DNA of 64,000 nt, taken from positions 1 through 64,000 of the forward strand of contig CAMTOQ010000008.1 in assembly GCA_947074205.1 (NCBI GenBank), written 5' to 3'. The notes below the pieces were generated by a model that saw only the letters and a list, made by a program, of their open reading frames with translations, was not told the DNA's origin and did no database searches. Position 1 is the first letter of the stretch. Each line of letters starts with the position of its first letter. The translations under genes were made by a program, and so were the position numbers. Source of the DNA: an uncultured Bacteroides sp. (GTDB taxonomy: Bacteria > Bacteroidota > Bacteroidia > Bacteroidales > Bacteroidaceae). This document shows positions 45,123 through 54,058 of this stretch, one piece after another.

Positions 45123-45308
45123 TATTTTGCAGATCTGGTATTTTACAATCGGCTGTTACGATGCTTTGTTGTGATAGGACTCAAAACAGAAAAACTTACG
45201 CATCAAGATTTAGGACAGCTACAAGTGTATGTCAACTATTATGATAGAGTAGTAAAGATGACTCAACCGTCAGACAATAGTAAAACTGAAAAATTATCAC
45301 CATGCTAA
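45123..45308 (+). pseudogene. Decayed fragment of a YhcG/DUF1016-type PD-(D/E)XK nuclease
   Basis: A 61-codon open stretch reads YFADLVFYNRLLRC, then FVVIGLKTEKLTHQDLGQLQ, then VYVNYYDRVVK, and closes with an unrelated-looking tail and stop at 45306-45308. This is the nuclease-core end of YhcG-like proteins, where the usual text is a VIDLK[TI]..KLTHQD..G[QM]..YV segment. The catalytic D/E-x-K acid is changed here (GLK for DLK). A stop (TAA) lies directly before it at 45120-45122 and there is no start or N-terminal domain, so it is a remnant. It overlaps the next gene's start by a few bases. Confidence 0.75.
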
Positions 45309-45916
45309 ACAAAGCCATACAAATAGCCAGCATCGCCCACCAAGGCCAAACCGATAAAGTGGGCATGCCCTATATAGACCATCCACTACGAGTGATGGCT
45401 ATGGGGGAGACAGAGGAAGAAAAGATAGTAGGAGTGCTTCACGATGTAGTGGAAGATTCCGATTGGACCTTTGAGCAACTAACCACCGAAGGATTCTCTA
45501 CTGAGGTAATTGATGCACTGCGCTGCGTCACCAAACTATCCGAAGATGAACCTTACGACCTATTCATAGCCCGCATCAAAAAGAACCCATTAGCTGTGAA
45601 AGTGAAGTTGAACGACCTAACGGATAATATGGATATTCGGCGGTTGGCCTATATCTCTGACAAAGATGTGAAGAGGTTGAAAAAATATCTTAGAGCTTAC
45701 AAACAGCTTACTAACACAGCGACTTATTCTATAGAGGCTTGCAGACAAGAGTACCCCAATGCTTATATGCCGTGGACTAAAGAAGATGACGAGCAGCTAG
45801 AACAACTGTTTTGCGAAGGGAAAAGTATCGGAGAGTTATCGGAGGTTTTCCAACGTAAGAAAGGAGCAATAGAATCACGCATCAAGAAACTAGAATTAAG
45901 AGAAAAGTATAATTAA
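45302..45916 (+). CDS. SpoT/MESH1-like HD-domain protein with C-terminal Myb/SANT-like helix bundle
   Basis: This 204-residue protein has an HD phosphohydrolase domain resembling the (p)ppGpp hydrolase part of SpoT. Its metal and active-site residues fit: His13 in AHQGQ, His27 in YIDHPLRVM, His47-Asp48 and Glu51-Asp52 in VLHDVVED, and Asp105/Asp108 in VKLNDLTDNMD. The synthetase and TGS regions are missing. Residues 157-198 (PWTKEDDEQLEQLFCEGKSI, then GELSEVFQRKKGAIESRIKK) form a tri-helical Myb/SANT-like unit often seen in DNA-associated proteins. ATG at 45302 overlaps the YhcG fragment. Whether it hydrolyses ppGpp or another nucleotide is not known. Confidence 0.82.
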   Translation: MLNKAIQIASIAHQGQTDKVGMPYIDHPLRVMAMGETEEEKIVGVLHDVVEDSDWTFEQLTTEGFSTEVIDALRCVTKLSEDEPYDLFIARIKKNPLAVKVKLNDLTDNMDIRRLAYISDKDVKRLKKYLRAYKQLTNTATYSIEACRQEYPNAYMPWTKEDDEQLEQLFCEGKSIGELSEVFQRKKGAIESRIKKLELREKYN

Positions 45917-45966
45917 AAAATAGAGAGTACGAAAAATAGCACGATAATATTTTCCTAAAAACATCT

Positions 45967-45996
45967 TTGTTATTCATAATAAAGTAATTAACTTTG
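45967..45996 (+). promoter_or_regulatory. Promoter of the DUF234-type ATPase gene
   Basis: TTG at 45967-45969 (within CTTTG) and TAACTTTG at 45989-45996 have a 19-bp spacer, a near-consensus match. The inverted repeat at 45997 begins immediately after the -7 box. Confidence 0.75.
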
Positions 45997-46039
45997 TATT
46001 ATCGCAACAGCTGTTACAGCAACCGCTGTTGCGATAATA
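45997..46039. promoter_or_regulatory. 15-bp perfect inverted repeat at the predicted transcription start
   Basis: Arms 45997-46011 and 46025-46039 are exact inverted repeats of 15 bp with a 13-nt spacer, starting TATTATCGCAACAGC. They sit between the -7 box and the ATG at 46057. It could be an operator for a dimeric repressor or a 5' mRNA stem. Confidence 0.8.
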
Positions 46040-46056
46040 ACAAATAAGCAAATTTC

Positions 46057-47364
46057 ATGAAGTTCTACAACCGAGAAAAGGAGTTGGCCACCCTACGAGA
46101 TATTGAGGCAAGCTCTAAAGATATGGCCCAAATGACGGTAATGGTGGGACGCAGGCGCGTTGGCAAAACCACTCTACTAAAACGTGCTTTCGAGAAGAGC
46201 ACAACCCTTTATTTCTTTGTAGCAAAAAAAAATGAAGTGCTTCTTTGCGAAGAGTTTGTACGCCAAGTGGAAGATACTTTATCTGTATATTTAGGACGAT
46301 TTCAGAGCTTTGCAGAGTTATTTAAAGCGTTAATGATGCTCTCTAGAGAACGAACGTTTACACTTATCATTGACGAGTTTCAAGAGTTCAACAGCCTCAA
46401 CAAGTCTGTTTTCAGCGATATGCAGAATATTTGGGATTCGTTTAAAGAAAGAAGTCGCATAAATCTTATTCTCTGCGGCTCTATATATTCGATGATGAAA
46501 CGTATCTTCGAAAACTCCAAAGAACCACTATTCGGGCGAGCTACATCAAGATTGATTATCAGACCTTTCAACATTGCTACCATCAAAGAGATTTTAGCGG
46601 ATTACAATGCAGGCTATTCTCCCGAAGATTTGTTGGCGTTCTACATGGCAACTGGTGGTGTGGCAAAATATATTGAACAACTGGTACAAGCTAAAGCTTT
46701 TACTAAAAGACGTATTCTGGATAATCTATTCAAAGAGAATTCATACTTCTTGGATGAAGGACGAGATGTATTGATTGATGAATTTGGAAAGGATTATGGC
46801 AATTATTTTTCTATCCTTTCGCTTATCGCCTCTTCTAAAACTGAACGCAGCGAGATAGAGAGTATTCTAGAGATGCCAGTAGGCGGTTATCTGGACAAAC
46901 TTGAAAAAGAGTACAATATCATCAAGCGAGTACGTCCTTTTGGCGCTAAAGAGGGAAGTCGTGCTAATAAGTACCTTATAGAAGATAATTTCTTGAATCT
47001 TTGGTTTCGCTTTATATATAAGTTTCGCAGTGCGGTAGAAATTGGCAATCTGGACTATGTACGAACAATTGTTGAACGAGATTATGAAGTGTACAGCGGC
47101 ATCGTTCTCGAAAAATATTTCAAAGCAAAGATGATCGACTCCAAAGAATTCTCGGACATACAAGGTTACTGGAACAGCAAAGGTGAAGATGAAATAGATA
47201 TAGTTGCTGTAAACGATTTTGAAAAGCGTCTTTTGTTTTGCGAAGTAAAACGCAATCCGAAGAAAATCAGACTCGCATTGTTAGAGAAAAAAGCGAAGGA
47301 GGTGGTAAAACGATTCTCTTCATATAGTATAGTATACAGCGGTTTATCGCTAGACGATATGTAG
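46057..47364 (+). CDS. DUF234-type ATPase with C-terminal PD-(D/E)XK nuclease-like domain
   Basis: This is an archaeal-type P-loop ATPase of 435 residues. Walker A is GRRRVGKTTL (31-40), Walker B is LIIDEFQEF with Asp105-Glu106, and LILCGSIYSMM is the sensor strand. A winged-helix-like middle (about 225-300) follows. The C-terminal third fits a PD-(D/E)XK nuclease fold: Glu351 in GIVLEKYF, Asp380 in GEDEIDIVAV and Glu395-x-Lys397 in LLFCEVKRN. Such ATPases are common in Bacteroidetes and Archaea but their function is poorly known. It is a lone gene with its own strong promoter, a 15-bp palindrome and a terminator. Confidence 0.9.
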   Translation: MKFYNREKELATLRDIEASSKDMAQMTVMVGRRRVGKTTLLKRAFEKSTTLYFFVAKKNEVLLCEEFVRQVEDTLSVYLGRFQSFAELFKALMMLSRERTFTLIIDEFQEFNSLNKSVFSDMQNIWDSFKERSRINLILCGSIYSMMKRIFENSKEPLFGRATSRLIIRPFNIATIKEILADYNAGYSPEDLLAFYMATGGVAKYIEQLVQAKAFTKRRILDNLFKENSYFLDEGRDVLIDEFGKDYGNYFSILSLIASSKTERSEIESILEMPVGGYLDKLEKEYNIIKRVRPFGAKEGSRANKYLIEDNFLNLWFRFIYKFRSAVEIGNLDYVRTIVERDYEVYSGIVLEKYFKAKMIDSKEFSDIQGYWNSKGEDEIDIVAVNDFEKRLLFCEVKRNPKKIRLALLEKKAKEVVKRFSSYSIVYSGLSLDDM

Positions 47365-47392
47365 AATGAGGCTTTAGCCTAGTAATATTTAA

Positions 47393-47442
47393 AAAACCTC
47401 TTCCTAAATCCTCCACAAAAAGGAGGATAAGGAAGAGGTTTT
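47393..47442. terminator. Bidirectional terminator between the ATPase and DUF4374 genes
   Basis: Near-perfect arms of about 21 bp (47393-47414 and 47422-47442), containing AAACCTCTTCCT and its complement, surround a short A-rich loop. The flanking genes converge. Confidence 0.85.
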
Positions 47443-47481
47443 ATGCTAATCAGAAAAAAGAACGTTTTAACTTATAACAGA

Positions 47482-48861
47482 TTAGTTGTGGTATGTCAGT
47501 TTACCCACTGCTGTCACAGCGTCCGACTCAACAACTAGTCCTTTAGTGGCAGTTGCCGTGATTGGGTCTACTTCGTAAATAGCTGGTTGATCAGCATCTG
47601 TAGTAGCTATAGATACATAGATTTTGCCATCTTCTGAGTGAGGTGCAGTGCCGAAGCCAGACAACACATCTGCCGAAGGGATGCCACTTACATAAGTCAA
47701 TTTTTGTGTCGATCCTTTGAATACGGCTAACTCTGTAGCTACGAAGCCTGTTTCGGTAAGAGGTCTATCATACATCAACATCAAGAAGTAGTCATCTGCA
47801 ATGTGCCAACAACGTAGGAACGATTTACCATTAGTTTGTGCCTCAAGGTTGCAATAGTAATCTGCATCGAAATCTTCAGTTCCCGATTTGATACGAACCA
47901 CACCGGCAGGTAAAGTAGTTTGTTGCACTTCGGCTGTCATTGTCTTAGCGTAGCTAGGCGAGAACACATAGATATCACCATTATCGGCTGCCCAGATAGA
48001 CTGATAGTATTGAGAACGGTAACGACCGCTAGCGTAGCTAATTTTATCAGTCTTAATCAATTTAGGCGAAGTAAAATCGATATTATCATAGATAGCGATC
48101 CATGCTTCGTTAGGGTGCTGTGTCCACTGCAATTCGCCTTCTACGTAAGCGCTACTTGAAGTACCACCCGATTCTGTTTTCACCAACTCAGGGTAAACCA
48201 CATACGCACCATCGTTAGCTTTCACACCATATTGGCTCAAACCCATTGGGATAGGCGCCGTAAACACTTTACCACTTCTTTGTACATAACCAGAAAGAGT
48301 GACATACTCACCGTTTCCTAGGTAGTTTTCCGAAAAAATAGTCTGGCTGTTGGTGCGCATATTTTCAGACTCTACATCAAGATAAGAGAAAAGGAATCCT
48401 TTTGGCAAATAGCCGTTCTCATCAGCATAAGAGCTGCCCAAATCGCCTGTAGACGAGGTAATGATGTAGTTGTTGTAAATACCAAATGACGTGAATCGTG
48501 GAATCTCGTAGCTATAGTCGCGCTCTTCAATAGTTCCGTTTTGCGACATCTCGTAAGAAGAAGACAAACCGGCATTGCCCTGATTGTATACCAAACGGTA
48601 AAGGTATTTATCTTGATAATAGATCCATGTAGTACCAAGATCGGTTACTTTACCGGCATTATTTGCCGAGATGGTTCCACTGTTTAGTGCGTCGCTTTTC
48701 AACAATTTATTGGCTTCGCCCAATGTGGCAGCTACTACGAATGAGCTTTGGCTACCGTCTACATTTTCTCCACCATTATTGTTCACATAGTCTTCGCTAC
48801 ATGCTGTCATTAAGCCCATGAAACTTAATCCTAAAAGTCCTAAGTGTAATTTTCTTTTCAT
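47482..48861 (-). CDS. DUF4374 lipoprotein, XusB-like surface binding protein
   Basis: This is a 459-residue lipoprotein: the lipobox LMTAC puts the lipid Cys at 21, followed by [11 protein letters not shown]. The rest has repeated beta-strand blocks typical of a seven-bladed propeller (for example [20 protein letters not shown] and [16 protein letters not shown]). In Bacteroides thetaiotaomicron the DUF4374 protein XusB partners the TonB-dependent receptor XusA in taking up iron-siderophore complexes. Here the receptor gene lies 20 bp upstream on the same strand. Family membership is by pattern; an iron-siderophore ligand is an inference. Confidence 0.85.
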   Translation of the reverse strand: MKRKLHLGLLGLSFMGLMTACSEDYVNNNGGENVDGSQSSFVVAATLGEANKLLKSDALNSGTISANNAGKVTDLGTTWIYYQDKYLYRLVYNQGNAGLSSSYEMSQNGTIEERDYSYEIPRFTSFGIYNNYIITSSTGDLGSSYADENGYLPKGFLFSYLDVESENMRTNSQTIFSENYLGNGEYVTLSGYVQRSGKVFTAPIPMGLSQYGVKANDGAYVVYPELVKTESGGTSSSAYVEGELQWTQHPNEAWIAIYDNIDFTSPKLIKTDKISYASGRYRSQYYQSIWAADNGDIYVFSPSYAKTMTAEVQQTTLPAGVVRIKSGTEDFDADYYCNLEAQTNGKSFLRCWHIADDYFLMLMYDRPLTETGFVATELAVFKGSTQKLTYVSGIPSADVLSGFGTAPHSEDGKIYVSIATTDADQPAIYEVDPITATATKGLVVESDAVTAVGKLTYHN

Positions 48862-48881
48862 TTCTATTTTAATTTTATTAT

Positions 48882-51272
48882 TTAGTTTTTACTGCCAAAG
48901 TATACTCGTACTTTGCCATAGAATGCTCTACCTGCTTTTTGCAAGCTAAAGTTGTCGTACAACTTTTCGTTGGTAAAATTCTGGCACTCCAATGAGAAGT
49001 TATATCTGTTGTTTTTAACACCATAAGAGAGCGTCAAGTTGTGTGAAAACTGCGTAGGCACCACAAACTCCGAATCGTTACCCAATACCTCTGAGTAGAG
49101 AGGGAAGTTGTGCATATAGTTATTATCATAAGTCAACGTCAGTTTGTTACCTTTACCTCCTAAGTTGTTCCAGAAGAAGGAAGCAAACATATTGGCAAAC
49201 TGATAAGGTATGTTGGGGATACGTGCTTTGTAAGTCAAACTTCCTTGCTCCGTACCAGTTACTGTTTCTACATTATCACGAATATTCATCAAGGTAAAAT
49301 TACCTCCTAAACTCAACCAGTTCGAATAGTTATAGTTAGCAGAGATGTTGCAACCTAGCGTCTTCACCTTTCCGTGGTTGATATAGGTAGCACCATATTT
49401 ACCACCACTAAGGCTAGTGATATTACGTTGGATATAATCTTTAGTATTGCGATACACAAAACCTGTTTCAAGATAGAGCGCATGCTTACCAAAACTCTTA
49501 GTATAGCTTAGACTCAAATTGAGGTTATCGCTATTTTCGGGTTTCAAAGAAATATCTCCCGACTCCAAGTCTTCATCTCCAAACATCTCATCATTTGTAG
49601 GTAGACGATAGGCCTTCTCGTACGAAAATTTACCTTGCAGACCTTTAGCGATAAAGTAAGTACCTGCAACACCATAGCCCATAGCATCTACACTCTTAGA
49701 GGTGCGTACATAGTTGTCTAGCGCAGTAGAGGTTGCAATAGGGCCGGAGATATCCTGCTTGTAATACTTACCAAATACTGACATATTCCATTTATCCGAA
49801 GGCATCAAGCGGTAAGACAAACCACTTATATTCTTTCTTGTCTCCTTTGCAATGGCATTTGCCGGCGAATCCGAATCGACCAACAAAGAGCGATTATCGC
49901 GGTGGAAGATGTTCATTACATGATTGAATGTAATGCTTTGTTTTGGAGAGATACGATAGGTGGCTGTTGCTGTTCCGTTCCAGTTTGAGTTGTTCGACTC
50001 AGTGTGCTGAAAAGACTGCTCGCCCGGCAAACGAAGCTCTCTTTTATCGCCACGCCAGTTGTATTCATAAGAAGCCGTATCTACATTCTGCGTGATGTTC
50101 TTATTATAGTTTAGGGTAATCGACAAGTCTAAACCTTTTAGAATCAAGTCGCGTTTGCTATACTCCAACGAAGGCATCAGCGAATATCCCTTACGGTGTT
50201 TTTCACCAAAAACCACCTCTTGTCTAACTCCCGTTTGTATCTCTTTATACATATTAGACCAAGTGAAACCAAACATCAATCGGTCGGCCCAGCTTTTGTC
50301 TAGTATACCTATTTTACCCACTACCGCTTCGTTGTGATAGGTATCATTAAAACGCTTCACACGCTCTATCAGTCGCTTGTTGATAGCACCTGTAGTGAAG
50401 TCTTTAACAGGAGTATCTACATAGTAATCGTTATCAGAATAGTTTTGGAAAGCTTTGATTTCATAGGCTAAACCATTGTTAAACGTCTGCCCAAAGCTTA
50501 TATTAGAGCGGTGTGTATTGAAAGATCCATAAGAGTACGAAGCATCAAGGAACCAGCGGTTCTGGTTTTTCTTTGTCACAACATTGATAACACCACCAAT
50601 AGCATCTGTGCCGAAACCTACGGGTACTACCCCTTTGTAAATCTCAATGCGTTCGGCATAGTTCACCGGAATGTTGTTCAAGCTAAAAGAGCTACCTACA
50701 CCTTCTTGAGGCACGCCATCAATAAATACTTTGATATGTTTTCCATTGAAACCATCCATCGTGAGCTGCATATCCGAACCTACTCCACCCGATTCGCGGA
50801 TTTTCATCCCGGGGGCTTGAGCCAAGGCTTCACTAAGGCTGCTAGTAGAGTTTTGAAGAGCTTTAGCATCGATAGCAATAGCGTTATAGGCCGATCTGTT
50901 TAGGCGGCTCACATTGCTTGCCACCACCACAACTTCATCTAGTTGCTCCGACTGTGGTTCGATAATGAAATTCTCTTTAATCTTAGCACCTTTGGTCAAC
51001 CTAATTTCTTTCTCAACTGTATTATAGCCCAGCACAGAAACAACCAAGGTGTATTTTCCTTCGGGTGCAGCCAACTCATAAATACCTTTTTCGTTGGTTA
51101 CAGCACCAAAAGAAGTACCTTTTAGTTGAATGGTGGCGTATTCGATAATCTCTTTTTCAGAAGATATAACTTTACCAAAAATAGAACCTCGTTTACTTTC
51201 CGCACAAATTATTAGAGAGAAGCATAGAAGAAAAGATAGAATAGATAATCTTTTGAAATTTCGTGTATCCAA
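48882..51272 (-). CDS. TonB-dependent outer-membrane receptor (XusA-like)
   Basis: This is a 796-residue outer-membrane receptor with signal peptide ([15 protein letters not shown]), an N-terminal carboxypeptidase-like regulatory domain ([20 protein letters not shown], ending around residue 105), and a TonB-box-like [11 protein letters not shown] plug follows ([39 protein letters not shown]) and then a 22-strand barrel ending in YFGSKN. It is the first gene of a two-gene unit with the DUF4374 lipoprotein. Energy would come from TonB. Pairing with that lipoprotein suggests siderophore or heme uptake. Confidence 0.92.
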   Translation of the reverse strand: MDTRNFKRLSILSFLLCFSLIICAESKRGSIFGKVISSEKEIIEYATIQLKGTSFGAVTNEKGIYELAAPEGKYTLVVSVLGYNTVEKEIRLTKGAKIKENFIIEPQSEQLDEVVVVASNVSRLNRSAYNAIAIDAKALQNSTSSLSEALAQAPGMKIRESGGVGSDMQLTMDGFNGKHIKVFIDGVPQEGVGSSFSLNNIPVNYAERIEIYKGVVPVGFGTDAIGGVINVVTKKNQNRWFLDASYSYGSFNTHRSNISFGQTFNNGLAYEIKAFQNYSDNDYYVDTPVKDFTTGAINKRLIERVKRFNDTYHNEAVVGKIGILDKSWADRLMFGFTWSNMYKEIQTGVRQEVVFGEKHRKGYSLMPSLEYSKRDLILKGLDLSITLNYNKNITQNVDTASYEYNWRGDKRELRLPGEQSFQHTESNNSNWNGTATATYRISPKQSITFNHVMNIFHRDNRSLLVDSDSPANAIAKETRKNISGLSYRLMPSDKWNMSVFGKYYKQDISGPIATSTALDNYVRTSKSVDAMGYGVAGTYFIAKGLQGKFSYEKAYRLPTNDEMFGDEDLESGDISLKPENSDNLNLSLSYTKSFGKHALYLETGFVYRNTKDYIQRNITSLSGGKYGATYINHGKVKTLGCNISANYNYSNWLSLGGNFTLMNIRDNVETVTGTEQGSLTYKARIPNIPYQFANMFASFFWNNLGGKGNKLTLTYDNNYMHNFPLYSEVLGNDSEFVVPTQFSHNLTLSYGVKNNRYNFSLECQNFTNEKLYDNFSLQKAGRAFYGKVRVYFGSKN

Positions 51273-51309
51273 TTTGATATAATATTAATAACGATTTATG
51301 TATCTTGCT

Positions 51310-51329
51310 CTGTGGTTTTAGAGCCACAG
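51310..51329. promoter_or_regulatory. Inverted repeat in the leader of the TonB receptor gene
   Basis: CTGTGG and CCACAG (arms 51310-51315 and 51324-51329) surround an 8-nt spacer, 37 bp upstream of the receptor ATG. It could be a regulator site or an mRNA hairpin. No clear -7 box is visible beside it. Confidence 0.4.
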
Positions 51330-51506
51330 CACTGTTGTTTAAATTTACAATGCAAAATTCGCTATTAATAAGATGATATGAAATCGCCTTTTGTAGGTAT
51401 TTGGAGGATAAGGAAGTACCCATCTATGGCAATTTATGGGTACTTCGGCAGAAATTAATAGATTTAGGGATGAAAAACGGTGTGAGAAAAAAGTAGCTAT
51501 TACCTA

Positions 51507-52406
51507 TTATCGGGTACCCAAATAAAGGAAAAACATACCAATTAAAATGAGGGCCAAATCGATGGCTTTGCTGCGCAGATTCTTCTCGCGAAACACCATT
51601 GCACCAAAGATAAAAGAGACAATAACACTAGAGCGGCGCACCATAGAAACGATGGAGATCATTGAGTCTTCGTAGCTCAACGCATAGAAGTAGGCAAAAT
51701 CGGCTGCCGACAGAAAGATGGAGATCAGTATGATGCTCCATTCCCAACGAAAAGGGGTAGTAGTTTTGCGCTTAGGCCACCACAACAAGGCGATGATAGG
51801 GCCCATAATAAAAACTTGATAGACATTGTACCACGACTGCACCAACATAGGGGGCAATTGCTTCATCAAGAACTTGTCGTACAAACCGCTGATGGCTCCC
51901 ATTATGGCTGCCAACACAATGAAAAAGATCCACTTGTTATTACCAAAATCGATCCCTTCCTTCTTGCCCGAACGACTCAGTAAGAAGAAGGATCCGATGG
52001 CTAACAACACACCTATCCATTGGTAGAGATTGAGCCTCTCGCCAAAAATCAGCATAGCACCAACTAGTACCATCACTGGCCGTGTGGCATTAATAGGACC
52101 TACTATGGTGATGGGTAAGTGCTTCATACCAAAATAGCCAAATATCCAAGACGATAACACAATGAAGGATTTGAGAAGGACAAACTTGTGTACCTCCCAC
52201 CCTGCTTGTGGCACGTCGAAGATGGTTCCACCCAAAGTATCGGGACTAAATACTCCCAATAGTATAAAAGGCAGGAAGATGATGCTCGAGAAGAGTGTAT
52301 TGAAAAATAGAACGGGCAGCACGGCATTGTCGCGCAACGCTTTCTTTTTGAATACATCGTAGAATCCCAGCAAGACTGCCGAGGTGAAAGCCAACATTAA
52401 CCACAT
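51507..52406 (-). CDS. EamA/DMT family transporter
   Basis: This inner-membrane permease has 299 residues and ten predicted helices in two EamA repeats, each about 140 residues. The first has LGFYDVFKKKALRDNAVLP and the conserved GPINATRPVMVLVGAMLIFGERL. The second has GAISGLYDKFLMKQLPP and ISIVSMVRRSSVIVSFIFGA. The Glu-Arg and Arg residues in these helices fit the family. Substrate is unknown. truA ends 28 bp upstream on the same strand. Confidence 0.92.
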   Translation of the reverse strand: MWLMLAFTSAVLLGFYDVFKKKALRDNAVLPVLFFNTLFSSIIFLPFILLGVFSPDTLGGTIFDVPQAGWEVHKFVLLKSFIVLSSWIFGYFGMKHLPITIVGPINATRPVMVLVGAMLIFGERLNLYQWIGVLLAIGSFFLLSRSGKKEGIDFGNNKWIFFIVLAAIMGAISGLYDKFLMKQLPPMLVQSWYNVYQVFIMGPIIALLWWPKRKTTTPFRWEWSIILISIFLSAADFAYFYALSYEDSMISIVSMVRRSSVIVSFIFGAMVFREKNLRSKAIDLALILIGMFFLYLGTR

Positions 52407-52433
52407 AATGGATAGAGTTTTATCGAGTTATTA

Positions 52434-53189
52434 TCATTTATCTAAAAAGAGGGTTTCAGGGTAGGATACATCTACCAAAAACAGCGCATTGGCGGGAGCT
52501 GATGAGCCGGCTTTGCAACGATCCATGCTTTCGATGACTTGACGGAACTGTGCAACAGTCATCTTATGGCGTCCTACCTCTAATAAGGTACCTACTACAG
52601 CACGCACCATATTGCGCAAGAAGCGATCGGCTTGAATGGTAAACACCCAAGTGTTTGCATCTTGCTGCACCCAGTTGGCTTGCATTATCTTGCAGTTGTT
52701 GGTTTTTACGTCGGTATGCAGTTTGCTAAAGCTGGTAAAATCGGTATAGTCGAAAAGTGTTTGTGCTGCCTCTTCCATAAGCGCATAGTCTAACTCGTTA
52801 AAAACTCTACAGCAATACTGACGATTGAAAGGAGACTTTACAGCGGTGACATAATATTTATAGGTACGCGAGGTGGCATCAAATCGAGCATGAGCCTCGG
52901 GCACTACCGGACGTATCTTATAGATAGAGATATCGCGTGGTAAAAAGCGGTTGAGCTTGTAGGCCAACTGAACACAATCGACCTCTCCATCGAAATCGAA
53001 GTGGGCTATCATCAACGTGGCATGAACTCCTGTATCGGTACGTCCTGCCCCTGTCACCGTCAACTCTTGCTGACAGATGGTGGAGAGTGCCTTATTCAAT
53101 TCGGCTTGCACACTGTTTCTGTCGGGTTGCACCTGCCAACCGTGATAGTTGGTGCCATCGTAGGCCAAGTATATGAAATATCTATTCAC
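52434..53189 (-). CDS. truA: tRNA pseudouridine synthase A
   Basis: It isomerises uridines 38-40 in the anticodon arm. The catalytic Asp is in [13 protein letters not shown] and the fold has [19 protein letters not shown] at the N-terminus. The longest open frame starts ATG at 53219, but that ATG overlaps the -7 box at 53217-53224, so it cannot be in the mRNA. I choose GTG at 53189, giving VNRYFIYL, with AAGG just upstream and 251 residues. The catalytic Asp then is at 52. The start choice is inferred; the family is certain. Confidence 0.9.
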   Translation of the reverse strand: MNRYFIYLAYDGTNYHGWQVQPDRNSVQAELNKALSTICQQELTVTGAGRTDTGVHATLMIAHFDFDGEVDCVQLAYKLNRFLPRDISIYKIRPVVPEAHARFDATSRTYKYYVTAVKSPFNRQYCCRVFNELDYALMEEAAQTLFDYTDFTSFSKLHTDVKTNNCKIMQANWVQQDANTWVFTIQADRFLRNMVRAVVGTLLEVGRHKMTVAQFRQVIESMDRCKAGSSAPANALFLVDVSYPETLFLDK

Positions 53190-53216
53190 CTTATCTTTTT
53201 TTACTATAAATCGCTG

Positions 53217-53224
53217 CAAAGTTA
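53217..53224 (-). promoter_or_regulatory. -7 box (TAACTTTG) for truA
   Basis: The minus strand reads TAACTTTG here, 28 bp before the proposed GTG start. It overlaps the alternative ATG at 53219. No clear -33 match. Confidence 0.55.
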
Positions 53225-53267
53225 CTACTTTATATGCGATAGATTTTTATTCCAATAGCTAAAAATC

Positions 53268-53275
53268 TATCTTTG
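53268..53275 (+). promoter_or_regulatory. -7 box (TATCTTTG) for the DUF5715-like gene
   Basis: TATCTTTG lies 22 bp before the ATG at 53298, divergent from the truA promoter with about 43 bp between boxes. Confidence 0.6.
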
Positions 53276-53297
53276 TACACCATATTGCTACAGCAGA

Positions 53298-53972
53298 ATG
53301 ATGAAATTTCTTAAAACCACCGGCACTACTATTTTGTTTCTTGCTCTTCTTGTCTGCACCGGATGCAGCAAAAAGGAGGAGCTTCCTCAACGCCCCGAAA
53401 CTCCTCGACGAGTGCGAGGGGTAGTCAGTATTCCACGCACATTTAATGATTTGCAAGATAAGCATATCAGTGCTGCTAAGCGATGGGGGGTGCCACCTAT
53501 TAACGACCGAAAGGATGCAGAGCAACATACTAAGGAGCTTCATTGCATCGAAAACAACCCACTCTATCATGTGGATAAGCTGACCCACTCTGTGCCCTAC
53601 TTGGTGCCACGAGCGGACGCACTATTGACAAAGATTGCGACTAACTTCAACGACTCGCTCAATGCGAAGTGGCTGCATCCACACCAGCTCATAGTGACCT
53701 CGGTGCTACGCACAAAGGACGATATCAAGAGACTAAAAAGAGGTAATGGCAATGCCACTGCCAACTCGGCTCATCTCTATGGCACCACCTTCGACATTAG
53801 CTGGATGAGATTCAAACAACTTGACAAAAAGGGGGAATACGAAACACTCAACACTAGTGATGAATTATTGAAAAACGTGCTTGTGGAAGTGCTACGCGAC
53901 TTACAGAAAGAGGGACTGTGCTATGTAAAATTCGAAAAGAATCAAGCTTGTTTTCACATTACATCGCGTTGA
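53298..53972 (+). CDS. DUF5715-like lipoprotein with M15/VanY-type metallopeptidase signature
   Basis: This 224-residue lipoprotein has a lipobox near VCTGC with lipid Cys at 23 and a KKEELPQRPETPRR linker. The C-terminal domain carries the M15-type zinc ligands: His159 in NSAHLYGTT, Asp166 in FDISWM and His220 in CFHITSR, with Glu213 (KFEKNQ) as possible general base. HPHQLIVTSVLRTKDDIKRL is the M15-like strand. It probably trims peptidoglycan stem peptides, by family. A second Met at 53301 is an equally good start. It is divergent from truA. Confidence 0.82.
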   Translation: MMKFLKTTGTTILFLALLVCTGCSKKEELPQRPETPRRVRGVVSIPRTFNDLQDKHISAAKRWGVPPINDRKDAEQHTKELHCIENNPLYHVDKLTHSVPYLVPRADALLTKIATNFNDSLNAKWLHPHQLIVTSVLRTKDDIKRLKRGNGNATANSAHLYGTTFDISWMRFKQLDKKGEYETLNTSDELLKNVLVEVLRDLQKEGLCYVKFEKNQACFHITSR

Positions 53973-54023
53973 TAGCTACACTATTTTATTTGAAATAAGC
54001 GCATAAGTCTAAGAACGTTTCAC

Positions 54024-54031
54024 TAAATTTG
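54024..54031 (+). promoter_or_regulatory. -7 box (TAAATTTG) for phoH
   Basis: TAAATTTG lies 27 bp before the ATG at 54059. No TTG is found at the right spacing upstream. Confidence 0.5.
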
Positions 54032-54058
54032 CCGATATTTTTTCTTTAAAACCTTTAC

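Noticed and set aside
53259..53588. 109-residue minus-strand frame
   Set aside because: It is an antisense shadow of the DUF5715-like gene.
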